This document shows positions 9,010 to 17,367 of a stretch of 64,000 nt of DNA, piece by piece. Below the pieces are notes generated by a model. The model ran no database searches, was not told the origin of the DNA, and saw nothing but the letters and a program-made list of their open reading frames with translations. The translations under genes were made by a program, and so were the position numbers. The first letter of the stretch is position 1. Each line of letters opens with the position of its first letter. The stretch is from assembly GCF_003418935.1 (NCBI RefSeq), contig NZ_QVMT01000016.1, positions 33,283 to 97,282 on the forward strand, written 5' to 3'. This DNA comes from Emticicia sp. C21 (GTDB lineage Bacteria > Bacteroidota > Bacteroidia > Cytophagales > Spirosomataceae).

Positions 9010-9364
9010 AAGATGTTTAGATTTTAGACCAAATTATTAATTTTTCTTTATAGTTCTAATATAATAACAGAGAGATAAGGATACATTGGCTAAGCGTACA
9101 CTTGTGTCTTTTTTTCAACAAAGTTGAATCAGAGGAATTATGCCAATATTAACTCTGAATTAAAAGAAGATTAAAAACAGACAATAAATCCGTAAATAAG
9201 TCAAAATCAATATTTTACAAAAAAAATCACATAACCATATTTGTATTTTTCTAATACACCACCTCAAAAACAAAAACAATTACAGAACTTTGTGAATTAA
9301 ATATGTTTATACAATAATATAATCACTCAGTTTATTAGCTTAGATATAAGAAAAATTTACAATT
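9010..9364. other. AT-rich spacer between divergent DUF1003 and FKBP genes
   Basis: No gene, RNA or repeat was recognised in these 355 bases. Both promoters must lie here. CATATTTG near 9234 and GAACTTTG near 9281 are one base off the TAnnTTTG consensus. Confidence 0.4.
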
Positions 9365-9784
9365 ATGGTAAAATCAGGCGATACAGTACAGGTTCATTAT
9401 AAAGGATCATTAAGTGATGGAAGTGTTTTTGATAGTTCAGAAGGACGTCAGCCATTACAGTTCACAGTTGGAAGCGGAATGGTTATTCCGGGTTTTGACA
9501 CAGGAGTAACAGGTATGGAGATTGGAGATAAAAAGACCATTTTTATTCCTGCAGAAGAGGCTTATGGTCCTGTGAAAGAAGACATGATTTTCACTTTCAA
9601 CCGACTGGATATTCCGGATAATATTCCTTTGGAGATTGGTGGCACTTTGAACATGCACAATGGACAACAGGCAATTCCTGTAATCATCAGAGAAATCTCT
9701 GCGACTAAAGTAAAATTAGATGCCAACCATGAATTAGCAGGAAAAGATTTGATTTTTGAGATTGAACTGGTGAGTGTGAGATAA
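9365..9784 (+). CDS. FKBP-type peptidyl-prolyl isomerase, SlyD-like
   Basis: A 139-residue cytoplasmic rotamase/chaperone. The FKBP half contains VQVHYKGSLSDGSVFDSS (about 8-25), PLQFTVGSGMVIPGFD (30-45) and GMEIGDKKTIFIPAEEAYG. It is split by an insert-in-flap chaperone domain (about 72-124) before the closing strand DLIFEIELV. This domain order is that of SlyD-like proteins. The His/Cys-rich metal-binding tail of enterobacterial SlyD is absent. Followed by an imperfect hairpin. Confidence 0.92.
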   Translation: MVKSGDTVQVHYKGSLSDGSVFDSSEGRQPLQFTVGSGMVIPGFDTGVTGMEIGDKKTIFIPAEEAYGPVKEDMIFTFNRLDIPDNIPLEIGGTLNMHNGQQAIPVIIREISATKVKLDANHELAGKDLIFEIELVSVR

Positions 9785-9801
9785 TATCCTACAGATATAG
9801 A

Positions 9802-9830
9802 GTTGCTCTCTTCCAAATAAGGAGGGCAAC
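9802..9830 (+). terminator. Hairpin after the FKBP gene
   Basis: Arms 9802-9810 and 9822-9830 pair over 9 bp with one G-T wobble. No clear T-run follows, so it may be a weak terminator or an RNA 3' end. Confidence 0.3.
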
Positions 9831-9899
9831 TACATCTATAATGTTAGGAACCTCTTTTACTTCAAATCTTATCAGGATATATCTAATCATTTAGTAAAA

Positions 9900-10529
9900 A
9901 TGGGAATGCCATTAGTTCTTAAGGAGACCTTCATTGCTTTGCTTCATCAATATACTCAGAACAATAATTTAGTCAATAGCTATTGGAGTGAAATTGAGAA
10001 AGCCTATATGAGTAAAGACCGTCATTATCATACACTGGCGCATCTGGAAAATATGCTGAAAGAGCTGATTGAAATAAGAGACCTGATTCAGGAATGGGAT
10101 ACTGTATTGTTTTCATTATATTATCATGATATAGTATATAATGTGCTAAAAACCACAAACGAAGAACTGAGTGCTGAAATAGCACAAAAAAGACTGGAAG
10201 CAATCTCAGTTCCCAAACAAATCATTGAAAATTGTTATCAGCAGATCATTGCTACCCAAAAACATATTCAAGGCAAAAATACAGATACTAACTTTTTCCT
10301 GGATGCTGATTTATCTATCTTAGGTAGTGATTGGTTTTCTTATGAGCAATATGCTCAAAGAGTAAGAAAAGAGTATAGTATTTATCCTGATTTGGTTTAT
10401 AAACCAGGTAGAAAGAAGGTTTTACGTCATTTTCTGGAAATGGAAAGACTATTTAAAACTGATGCGTTTTTCAATAAATACGAATCAAAAGCCAGAAAAA
10501 ATATTCAAAGGGAATTGGAGCTTCTCTAA
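9900..10529 (+). CDS. HD-superfamily metal-dependent phosphohydrolase-like protein
   Basis: A 209-residue protein resembling the predicted HD hydrolases of the COG4339 type. Metal-site residues are visible: RHYHTLAHLENML (about 41-53), YYHDIVY (near 75-81) and FLDADLSILG (near 130), giving H, HD and D ligands. YPDLVYKPGRKKVLRHFLEM near the C-terminus is also typical. The substrate is unknown. It is separated from the retron operon by a terminator and about 190 bases, so it is not considered part of it. Confidence 0.8.
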   Translation: MGMPLVLKETFIALLHQYTQNNNLVNSYWSEIEKAYMSKDRHYHTLAHLENMLKELIEIRDLIQEWDTVLFSLYYHDIVYNVLKTTNEELSAEIAQKRLEAISVPKQIIENCYQQIIATQKHIQGKNTDTNFFLDADLSILGSDWFSYEQYAQRVRKEYSIYPDLVYKPGRKKVLRHFLEMERLFKTDAFFNKYESKARKNIQRELELL

Positions 10530-10560
10530 GACTGTTCTGTTTGGACAGTCTTTTTCTTTT
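10528..10560 (+). terminator. Intrinsic terminator after the HD gene
   Basis: AAGACTGT (10528-10535) pairs with ACAGTCTT (10545-10552), followed by TTTCTTTT. It isolates the upstream gene from the retron locus. Confidence 0.75.
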
Positions 10561-10721
10561 AATTTGATAAATCACTGAAATTTAGGTAATTAAAATGATA
10601 CGAATAAAGAGCAGAATAAGCTAGGTCTAAGTATAAAAAACATTTTTAAAATATGTTTTTGTCGTTTTTATGAAAATAACTATTTTGCCATCACAACATG
10701 TGACAAGGTTAAATTCTCGGT

Positions 10722-13700
10722 ATGAAGCTAGTCAAGCAATCTAAGTTATTCTTCAAAGAAGGCAATTCTGATAAGGTTTATGAAATAGACTTATGCGAAG
10801 TTGGAAACAATCAATACGTAGTAAATTTTCGTTTTGGTAAGCGTGGAAGTACACTGAAAGATGGTACGAAGACAGACAAACCTGTCAGCCTTAACAGTGC
10901 ACAGCAGGTTTTTAACACGCTTGAAGCAGAGAAACGTCGCAAAGGGTATCAATCCGAACAGGAAATGTTTCAGGCTTTACCAACTTTAGTTGAATTAGCT
11001 TCTGCTAATACTACTGAAAATGCTATTCTTAAAAGATTACAAGGATTCATTGACGGAAAAAATCTGTTTAAATCCGAGTGGAAACCCTCACGTGTTATCT
11101 GGAAAGCCGGAGAATTAAAGCTTAAAGAGGCTGCACCTTATATCATCCGACTTACAGATAGAGGTGATGAAATGCAGCGATACACGGCCTTATGGGCCTT
11201 AGGTCGTTTGGGAGATACAGCCGCTATTCAAACCTTAAAATTCTATTTTTCAAATCCAAAATATTCTGATAAAGTACGCCGCATGGCAGGTGCCTCTTTG
11301 CTTCAATTATTAAGCGGCGAAGAAAGAACCGAGCATATCAGATTATATATTGATCATTTACCGGAAGATTTAAAATCAGCTATTCATAACACGGCAATTT
11401 TACAAGAAATTCTGCCGCAGAAAGTCTTGCAACAATCGCGGGCTTCTTATGATTTTCTTGAAGATTTATATATCATCTCTGCCGAATTCCCAGCCATAAA
11501 AGGATCTATTGTAAATATATTGAAAGAAATACCCCTAAAAGCCGGGTATTTCAGACCTGTCCGACATATTCTTAAAATAGCTGAACTAAGAGATGATTTT
11601 GAGGTATTAGGTCTTCTATCCTACCGATTTGAGCGCACACTTGAAATGTTTAAAAAACCAGACAATTATGGTTATGATGACGAAGAAAGCAGAGAAGGCA
11701 CCAAATATGTAGCGGCAATCGGAAAATCAATTAAAGTAAAAGCAGAGCTCAAAAGAAATGATAGCAGACTGGCTTATTCTGACAGGACAAGGGCTTACCT
11801 CATTCGCAAATCATTAAGGCTTCTCAAAGAAACAGGGACTAATAAACAAGACGAATACATTAAATTAGCTTTAGCTATTTTGCTTTCTTACGACTCTGAG
11901 AAAGATTATAAAGACGGGTATTCTAAAGACAGTTTCCATTATCTGAATAATTATCAGAACTGGGAGGAGATTCGTACTTTTTTTCCTCCGTATTCCGATG
12001 CTATTTTGATGAACCTTATTTTATATGGTGGCGGTACCAGACTAATCTTTACAGGGACTGCATGGATGCTTTCGGAAAAACAGGTTATCAGGTCCAGACA
12101 GTCTTATACAGGAGCTGTTACGTCTACTACTATCCAACCAAGTCAGGATAGCAATCTGGTTAATAAAATATTCAATTCAATATTCTCATTATTTTCAAAG
12201 CCTTCTCAACCCAACGATGCTTCTGGCAATCAATCGGTCGCACAGAAATTGGAACCCATAAAAACCGAGATAGCCAAGCTAAGCAGAGAAGAATTATATC
12301 CTGAATTGTGGGATAAATTCCCACAAGCGTATATTCAACTTTTACTGAAAGCAAAGGTTGATGATATTCATCTGTTTGCTTACAAAAATCTTCTCCAACA
12401 CCCCGATTACGAAAAAATAAAAGCGAAGATTGATTTTTCTTTAATCAAACTTTTTCTCGCTTCTAAATATAAGCTTCCGGCTACTTACGGGTTAGAGATT
12501 GTTAAAGAAAGACTTCAGGAGAAACCTGAAAAATCAATTGTACTGACTCTCCTGAACAGCCCATTAATGGCAGCAAGAGAGTTAGGACTAGAATATGTAG
12601 GAAAAGACCTCCTATCTTATCTGAATGAATCGGCTTTGGTTACTAATCTGATTTTCTCCAAATATGCTGATGTGAGGATATGGTCAAAAAATGCCTTAAG
12701 CAAACAGTCTCTTTCAGAGAATCAGAAACAATTATTGGCGGGTAGAGGCTTAGGTGTTGTGATGTTACTGAATGAAAATACAGAAGAAAACAACCTGATT
12801 ATTCAGAATGGCACACAACTCTTGTTACAGATTAGTAGTGATGTGCTAAAAAATCTGAGTGACTCTGTTATTGTTGATTTACTCAAAACTCCGGTAGAGG
12901 CTACGCAGGTTTTTGCGGTTAAACTCATTACTCTGAAAAATACCCAACCTCCTGCCGTAATGCTTTGCTCACTTCTGGTAAGTTCATTTGAACAAGTACG
13001 CGAGGCAGGTGCTGAATTACTCAGTAAAATACAAGGAGCAATAGCTAATGATAAAGGTTATGCAACTGAATTAGTTAATTTTCTGGTGCCTTTTATGACT
13101 CGCAAAGAGCCTTATCAGGGATTACATCAGGACATTAGTAAGATTTTAATCAATCAATTAGTTAATTACCTCCAATCAATAGATCATACAACCATTATAA
13201 GATTGATTCATGCCAATTACAGGCCTGCACAAGATTTAGGACTAGTATTATTAAGAAAATACCTTAATCCGAATGACCTTACTATGCGTCAGGTAATTAA
13301 TATTGGCAATCATGAGATGATCGCTTATCGGGAGTGGGTATGGAGCTTTTTTCAGGAATCTGTTGCCCGAATTAAATTCGAAAGAGAGGAAGCTATCAGA
13401 CTATTAGATTCAAAATGGGAAGATAGCCGTGCCTTTGCCATCCATTTCTTCCGTACAAATTTCAATAGTGAAGATTGGACTCCCGAAGTATTAGTGGGTA
13501 TTGTAGATAGTGTAAGACCAGATATTGAAAGCTTTGGTCGGGAATTAATCAGCAGATTCTTTGCAGAAGATCAAGGCGAAGAATACCTGATCAAACTAAG
13601 TCAGCATCCAAGTGTGAGTGTTCAGTTGTTTGCTACCAATTATCTGGAAAGATTCGCCGCAAATGATACTGAAAAATTGGCTAAACTCTCTACCTATTTC

Positions 13701-13958
13701 CGCTCTGCTTTAACAAGAGTCAATCGGGGCAGAAGCGCTAAAACAAGAATATTTTCGTTTTTACATCAGGAAGCAATTAAATCGGCAAAGGCTGCAAGTA
13801 TAGTTGCTGATATATTGAAATATATTTCAGCAACAGTATCCGTAGAAGATAAAGCAACTTGTATTACTATTATGCGGGATTTGCAGAAACGATATGGCCA
13901 TCTGTACATGCCGATTAAAATGCTTGATTTCCCAACCAGAGAAGTAAATATTCAATAA
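10722..13958 (+). CDS. Retron-associated WGR + HEAT/ARM-repeat protein
   Basis: First gene of the retron operon, 1078 residues. An N-terminal WGR domain (about 1-85) carries FRFGKRGSTL at 36-45 and ends in EKRRKGYQ. WGR modules bind nucleic acid in PARPs and occur in MolR-like proteins. The rest is mostly helical HEAT/ARM-type repeats, for example QRYTALWALGRLGDTAAI near 152 and further repeats to the C-terminus. No nuclease, TIR or protease motif is recognisable. The large ARM protein followed by SWIM genes and an RT fits the ARM component of type XIII retrons as I recall that class. It is 14 bases before the next gene, so co-transcription is likely. Its toxic or sensing role is inferred. 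Confidence 0.8.
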   Translation: MKLVKQSKLFFKEGNSDKVYEIDLCEVGNNQYVVNFRFGKRGSTLKDGTKTDKPVSLNSAQQVFNTLEAEKRRKGYQSEQEMFQALPTLVELASANTTENAILKRLQGFIDGKNLFKSEWKPSRVIWKAGELKLKEAAPYIIRLTDRGDEMQRYTALWALGRLGDTAAIQTLKFYFSNPKYSDKVRRMAGASLLQLLSGEERTEHIRLYIDHLPEDLKSAIHNTAILQEILPQKVLQQSRASYDFLEDLYIISAEFPAIKGSIVNILKEIPLKAGYFRPVRHILKIAELRDDFEVLGLLSYRFERTLEMFKKPDNYGYDDEESREGTKYVAAIGKSIKVKAELKRNDSRLAYSDRTRAYLIRKSLRLLKETGTNKQDEYIKLALAILLSYDSEKDYKDGYSKDSFHYLNNYQNWEEIRTFFPPYSDAILMNLILYGGGTRLIFTGTAWMLSEKQVIRSRQSYTGAVTSTTIQPSQDSNLVNKIFNSIFSLFSKPSQPNDASGNQSVAQKLEPIKTEIAKLSREELYPELWDKFPQAYIQLLLKAKVDDIHLFAYKNLLQHPDYEKIKAKIDFSLIKLFLASKYKLPATYGLEIVKERLQEKPEKSIVLTLLNSPLMAARELGLEYVGKDLLSYLNESALVTNLIFSKYADVRIWSKNALSKQSLSENQKQLLAGRGLGVVMLLNENTEENNLIIQNGTQLLLQISSDVLKNLSDSVIVDLLKTPVEATQVFAVKLITLKNTQPPAVMLCSLLVSSFEQVREAGAELLSKIQGAIANDKGYATELVNFLVPFMTRKEPYQGLHQDISKILINQLVNYLQSIDHTTIIRLIHANYRPAQDLGLVLLRKYLNPNDLTMRQVINIGNHEMIAYREWVWSFFQESVARIKFEREEAIRLLDSKWEDSRAFAIHFFRTNFNSEDWTPEVLVGIVDSVRPDIESFGRELISRFFAEDQGEEYLIKLSQHPSVSVQLFATNYLERFAANDTEKLAKLSTYFRSALTRVNRGRSAKTRIFSFLHQEAIKSAKAASIVADILKYISATVSVEDKATCITIMRDLQKRYGHLYMPIKMLDFPTREVNIQ

Positions 13959-13972
13959 ATTCCACATAAACA

Positions 13973-15415
13973 ATGACTAAAACCTACCTTGAATTATCGG
14001 AGGAGCAAGGCTCTGCACACAAATTTTATGAAGTAACCGTTGATGATACCAATGTGTCTATCAGATTTGGCCGGATTGGGGATAACGGACAAGGACAAAA
14101 CAGTTCGTTTGCTACCGTCGATGAAGCTCAGGTTTTTGCTGAAAAAAAAATCAAAGAAAAACAGAAGAAAGGGTATGTGATGGCTATTCAGGGACAACGT
14201 CAGAAGCGCTCGGTAACCAGAAGAGCCGTTGAGAGTCGTCCTGCCCAAATCAAATATAGTTTACCCATCGTGTGGCGCTTTAAAACTGAATCATCTGCCT
14301 TCGGTGTGTATGTTGATGAAAGAAGTTGCTGGGTGGGTAATGAAAAAGGAGATGTATTCCGGTTGAATCATTCCGGCGAAGTAGATTTACATCACCGATT
14401 GCCCGATGGTGTGAAATGTATTGTAGCAGATAACGACTGGATTTATATCGGATGCGATGATGGCAATGTATATGACCTGACAGGAAAAAGACCCAGATTA
14501 TCTTATGAAATTCAGGAGAAAATAGAAATCTACTGGTTAGATATTAATGATGGTTTGCTCGGGGTGTCCAGTGCCAACGGTTCGGCAACAATCATTAACT
14601 ACGAAGACGAAGAGCAATGGAGCAAAAAACAGGATGGCACAGGGGCCTGGATGATGCGCTGTGATGATAGAGGGAAAATATTCTGTGGCGATTCGGTAGG
14701 TATTGTTTCTTATAATGGTCCTGATGGGAAATTTGAATGGAAAACACAAACAGAGGGCTCCGTCTTATTCGGTTGGATGACAGAAGATAAGGTTTATGCT
14801 GCTACCGGGCGAAATTCAGTACAGGCATTTTCAAAAGATGGGGTTCATCTGAAAAACTATCGCACCGATGCAATCGTATACTCCTGCGCTACTTCACCGG
14901 ATGGGGCTTTTATTTTTGCAGGAGATAATTACTCATCAATTTATTGTTTTGATGAAGCCGGGAATCGTCTATGGAAACTGGCTACTGGTTGCGGTTCAGC
15001 TTTATCTATGCAATATTTTAATGAGCACCTATATATAGTAACAACTGATGGCTCAATGGCTTGTATTGATGCCAAGCAAGAATCCATCAATCAGGCGCAG
15101 GAAGGGGTATTGCCAACAGTGAAAGATGTAAAAATTGCTGCAACACAACTTTCCCAAGCGATTGAGATCCGTGATACTGCCATCATAGAAACTGCTGCAT
15201 CTAATGCAACAGGTATATTAGTCAAATGTGTAAAAGAAGGGAGTAGTCTACGCGTAAAACCATTGAGCGATGGTTTTCATAAAGATTGGTACGTTCAGTT
15301 TCCGAAAAACCTGCGTGAAGAGAATACCATTTATATTGTCGATGAATTAAGAGAAGCTACGCAGGGCGGGTTTTATAGAGTTTTTGGGAATATCTTAAAG
15401 TATAACCAGAATTAA
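13973..15415 (+). CDS. Retron-associated WGR + beta-propeller protein
   Basis: A 480-residue protein with an N-terminal WGR domain (about 1-75; RFGRIGDNGQ at 31-40, then EKKIKEKQKKGY). A repetitive all-beta region from about 95 to 370 follows, with blades such as WVGNEKGDVFRL, YIGCDDGNVYDL and FAGDNYSSIYCFDEAGNRLW, read as a PQQ/WD40-like propeller. The last 100 residues may form a further small beta domain (EGSSLRVKPLSDGFHKDW, VQFPKNLREE). It starts 14 bases after the ARM gene and ends two bases before the SWIM gene. The propeller could be a protein- or ligand-binding sensor tied to DNA by WGR. The function is inferred from context only. Confidence 0.75.
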   Translation: MTKTYLELSEEQGSAHKFYEVTVDDTNVSIRFGRIGDNGQGQNSSFATVDEAQVFAEKKIKEKQKKGYVMAIQGQRQKRSVTRRAVESRPAQIKYSLPIVWRFKTESSAFGVYVDERSCWVGNEKGDVFRLNHSGEVDLHHRLPDGVKCIVADNDWIYIGCDDGNVYDLTGKRPRLSYEIQEKIEIYWLDINDGLLGVSSANGSATIINYEDEEQWSKKQDGTGAWMMRCDDRGKIFCGDSVGIVSYNGPDGKFEWKTQTEGSVLFGWMTEDKVYAATGRNSVQAFSKDGVHLKNYRTDAIVYSCATSPDGAFIFAGDNYSSIYCFDEAGNRLWKLATGCGSALSMQYFNEHLYIVTTDGSMACIDAKQESINQAQEGVLPTVKDVKIAATQLSQAIEIRDTAIIETAASNATGILVKCVKEGSSLRVKPLSDGFHKDWYVQFPKNLREENTIYIVDELREATQGGFYRVFGNILKYNQN

Positions 15416-15417
15416 TC

Positions 15418-17067
15418 ATGGAGTTTAATTATAAATATGGTGGCATTACCTCAGTAGTTAGCAATGCAACCTCTGTCGGAATGTCTTTTGCACCGGATAC
15501 GCTGAGAGAGCCTACATTTTTCGTTGGGAAGTTGAACAAGAAAATTGCTTTCAGAGAAGCGATTTCAGCACTGCATGATGTAGTGGTTTCTGATATGCGT
15601 TTCAAACCTAAGGACAAAACTGCTTATAAAGAATGGGCTGCTCAACAAGAAAAAGTCTGGCTGTCAGAATTTGTGGCGGACTTACAGGTACAGAGTGTCA
15701 AAGACCGATTGGAGGTAGTGAGGCAGGAATTACAGCAAATCTATAAAGAGAAAAGCCGGATTCTTGACCCTTATTACAAATCTGTAAGAAGTTATTATGA
15801 CTATCTATATCAAAAAGACAGAGATACCTGGTTTGTCTTAGACCCAGTTATTACTGTTCATCCGGATGAAGTCTTTTTTGAGTGTTTCAGTCAGGATGAA
15901 TCGACATACGGGAAGCTAGAGGCTAACTATAATGTCTTTAATGAAATCAACGAGTTTGAATGCGGTACCACCAATATCGATTATTCATCAGATTTATATA
16001 ATGAATTTCAGAAAATTAGAGAATACAAAGACACGGATTTTAAAATAGACCCTTCGGGCTTCACCGTTAAGACTACCAATGAAGAAGAATACAAAGAAGT
16101 AAAAATAGACTTGCCTGATAGTTGGGTTCGGGGCTTTTTGCAGGTAAGCTCTGCCATGACTTTGCCTACAATCAGTTTTGAACTTCATCCGATGGATGTG
16201 TACAATATCTGTCTTTTATTACGCCGATTCAAAGAGAAAGTTGGGCCTCGATCAATCAAGTTTATACTTAAACCTAACGAGCCTGTTACTTTATTATTTG
16301 AACCTTTCAATAAAGAAATCATCTGTGCAAGGTCTATTTATAATGGTAATGAAGCCCAAACAATCAGAATCTGGGGCAGACGACGGTTATTGATATTAGA
16401 AAGGCTAATTCCAATTGCGCAAAAGTTTACGGTGCATTTAGTAGGCTCAGGTCTCCCCTCTTTCTATGTAGCAGATTTAGGCGATATGACCTATACACTG
16501 GGTTTATCAGGTTGGTCTGCTAACGATTGGTCGAGAGTAGGTAATTTTGATTTAATGGCACCTCGAGCTGAGATAGATGGTTTTACGGCACAGAATATCT
16601 ATAATGAACTTCGCAAAAACTGGTTCGAAAAACCAGAATCCTTAGCCAAGCGATTAAATACTGACACCAAAACTGTTTTTGGGGCCTTAGGCACATTCAC
16701 ACAGGCAGGAAAAACCATTTATGACTTAAACCAGGGTGTGTACCGAATCCGGGAGTTATCAAGAGAAGCCTTGCCGATTCATAAATTGCGTTTTGATAAT
16801 CCGAGAGAAGAACAGGCTACTAATCTGGTAAAAGATAAAAAAGTCTTTATTAATACTGAGAAAACAGCACAGGGTTTGTCTATCACAGGAAATGTGAGAA
16901 CCGCCAAACGAACATTCACCACATCGGTCTTGATTGATAATGATGAACGCATTGTCCAAGCCAAATGCGATTGTGATTTTTATATCCAGAACAAGCTTTA
17001 TAAGGGGCCATGTGAGCATATTATTGCCTTGCGAATTGAGCAAAGAGAAAAGGCTGCAGGTCGCTAA
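15418..17067 (+). CDS. Retron-associated winged-helix/SWIM zinc-finger protein (WHSWIM-like)
   Basis: A 549-residue protein. A winged-helix-like segment (about 387-445: NIYNELRKNWF, KPESLAKRLNTDTKTVF, then YDLNQGVYRIREL) is followed by a SWIM zinc finger with ligands C517, C519, C532 and H534 (CDC...CEH). SWIM modules bind nucleic acid or protein. The N-terminal 380 residues match no family I know. The order winged helix then SWIM is the WHSWIM architecture associated with type XIII retrons as I recall. It is almost fused to the previous gene (two-base gap) and is followed directly by the retron RNA. Confidence 0.8.
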   Translation: MEFNYKYGGITSVVSNATSVGMSFAPDTLREPTFFVGKLNKKIAFREAISALHDVVVSDMRFKPKDKTAYKEWAAQQEKVWLSEFVADLQVQSVKDRLEVVRQELQQIYKEKSRILDPYYKSVRSYYDYLYQKDRDTWFVLDPVITVHPDEVFFECFSQDESTYGKLEANYNVFNEINEFECGTTNIDYSSDLYNEFQKIREYKDTDFKIDPSGFTVKTTNEEEYKEVKIDLPDSWVRGFLQVSSAMTLPTISFELHPMDVYNICLLLRRFKEKVGPRSIKFILKPNEPVTLLFEPFNKEIICARSIYNGNEAQTIRIWGRRRLLILERLIPIAQKFTVHLVGSGLPSFYVADLGDMTYTLGLSGWSANDWSRVGNFDLMAPRAEIDGFTAQNIYNELRKNWFEKPESLAKRLNTDTKTVFGALGTFTQAGKTIYDLNQGVYRIRELSREALPIHKLRFDNPREEQATNLVKDKKVFINTEKTAQGLSITGNVRTAKRTFTTSVLIDNDERIVQAKCDCDFYIQNKLYKGPCEHIIALRIEQREKAAGR

Positions 17068-17120
17068 AATAAATTAGATTAATCTATTTGTAAACAAAAA
17101 CAATTCACCTATTTTGCAAC

Positions 17121-17353
17121 AGCAAAGTGAGAAGACTAAAGACCTTGCATTCCGAAAGGAAAGAATGATGTTTCGTCGTTCATGAAACAAGACTTTACAC
17201 GCGTCACTAAATACAATCTTTACTGTGAGGGCTATGTACCAGTATGCATTTTACAGTAAATGCTCCAGGAGCACAAAATGCACACTGGTACATGCCCTCT
17301 TGGAGTTGATTGATTTAGTCCTGAGTATCTTCGAAGGTTTTTCTCACTTTGCT
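17121..17353 (+). ncRNA. Retron msr-msd non-coding RNA
   Basis: A 13-base repeat (AGCAAAGTGAGAA, 17121-17133) returns exactly inverted at 17341-17353, just 14 bases before the RT ATG. These are the a1/a2 arms that define retron RNAs. The stem can extend through GACTAAA (17134-17140) with TTTAGTC (17314-17320). The msr part has two small hairpins: TTCC-GAAA-GGAA (17150-17161) and TGTTTC/GAAACA with a 9-base loop (17169-17189). The msd part is a long hairpin, 17227-17252 with 17275-17299, about 24 paired bases with one bulge and one mismatch. GCTCC/GGAGC sits at its tip (17262-17272). The priming G and msDNA ends are not determined. Confidence 0.85.
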
Positions 17354-17367
17354 TAATTATTGCTGCT

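Noticed and set aside
9900..10529. HD-domain protein as a member of the retron system
   Set aside because: A good terminator and about 190 bases separate it from the first retron gene, and HD proteins of this type are common housekeeping genes.
17219..17299. Reading the msd hairpin as a simple intrinsic terminator of the SWIM gene
   Set aside because: There is no T-run after the stem, and the surrounding exact a1/a2 repeats plus the RT motifs fit a retron RNA much better.
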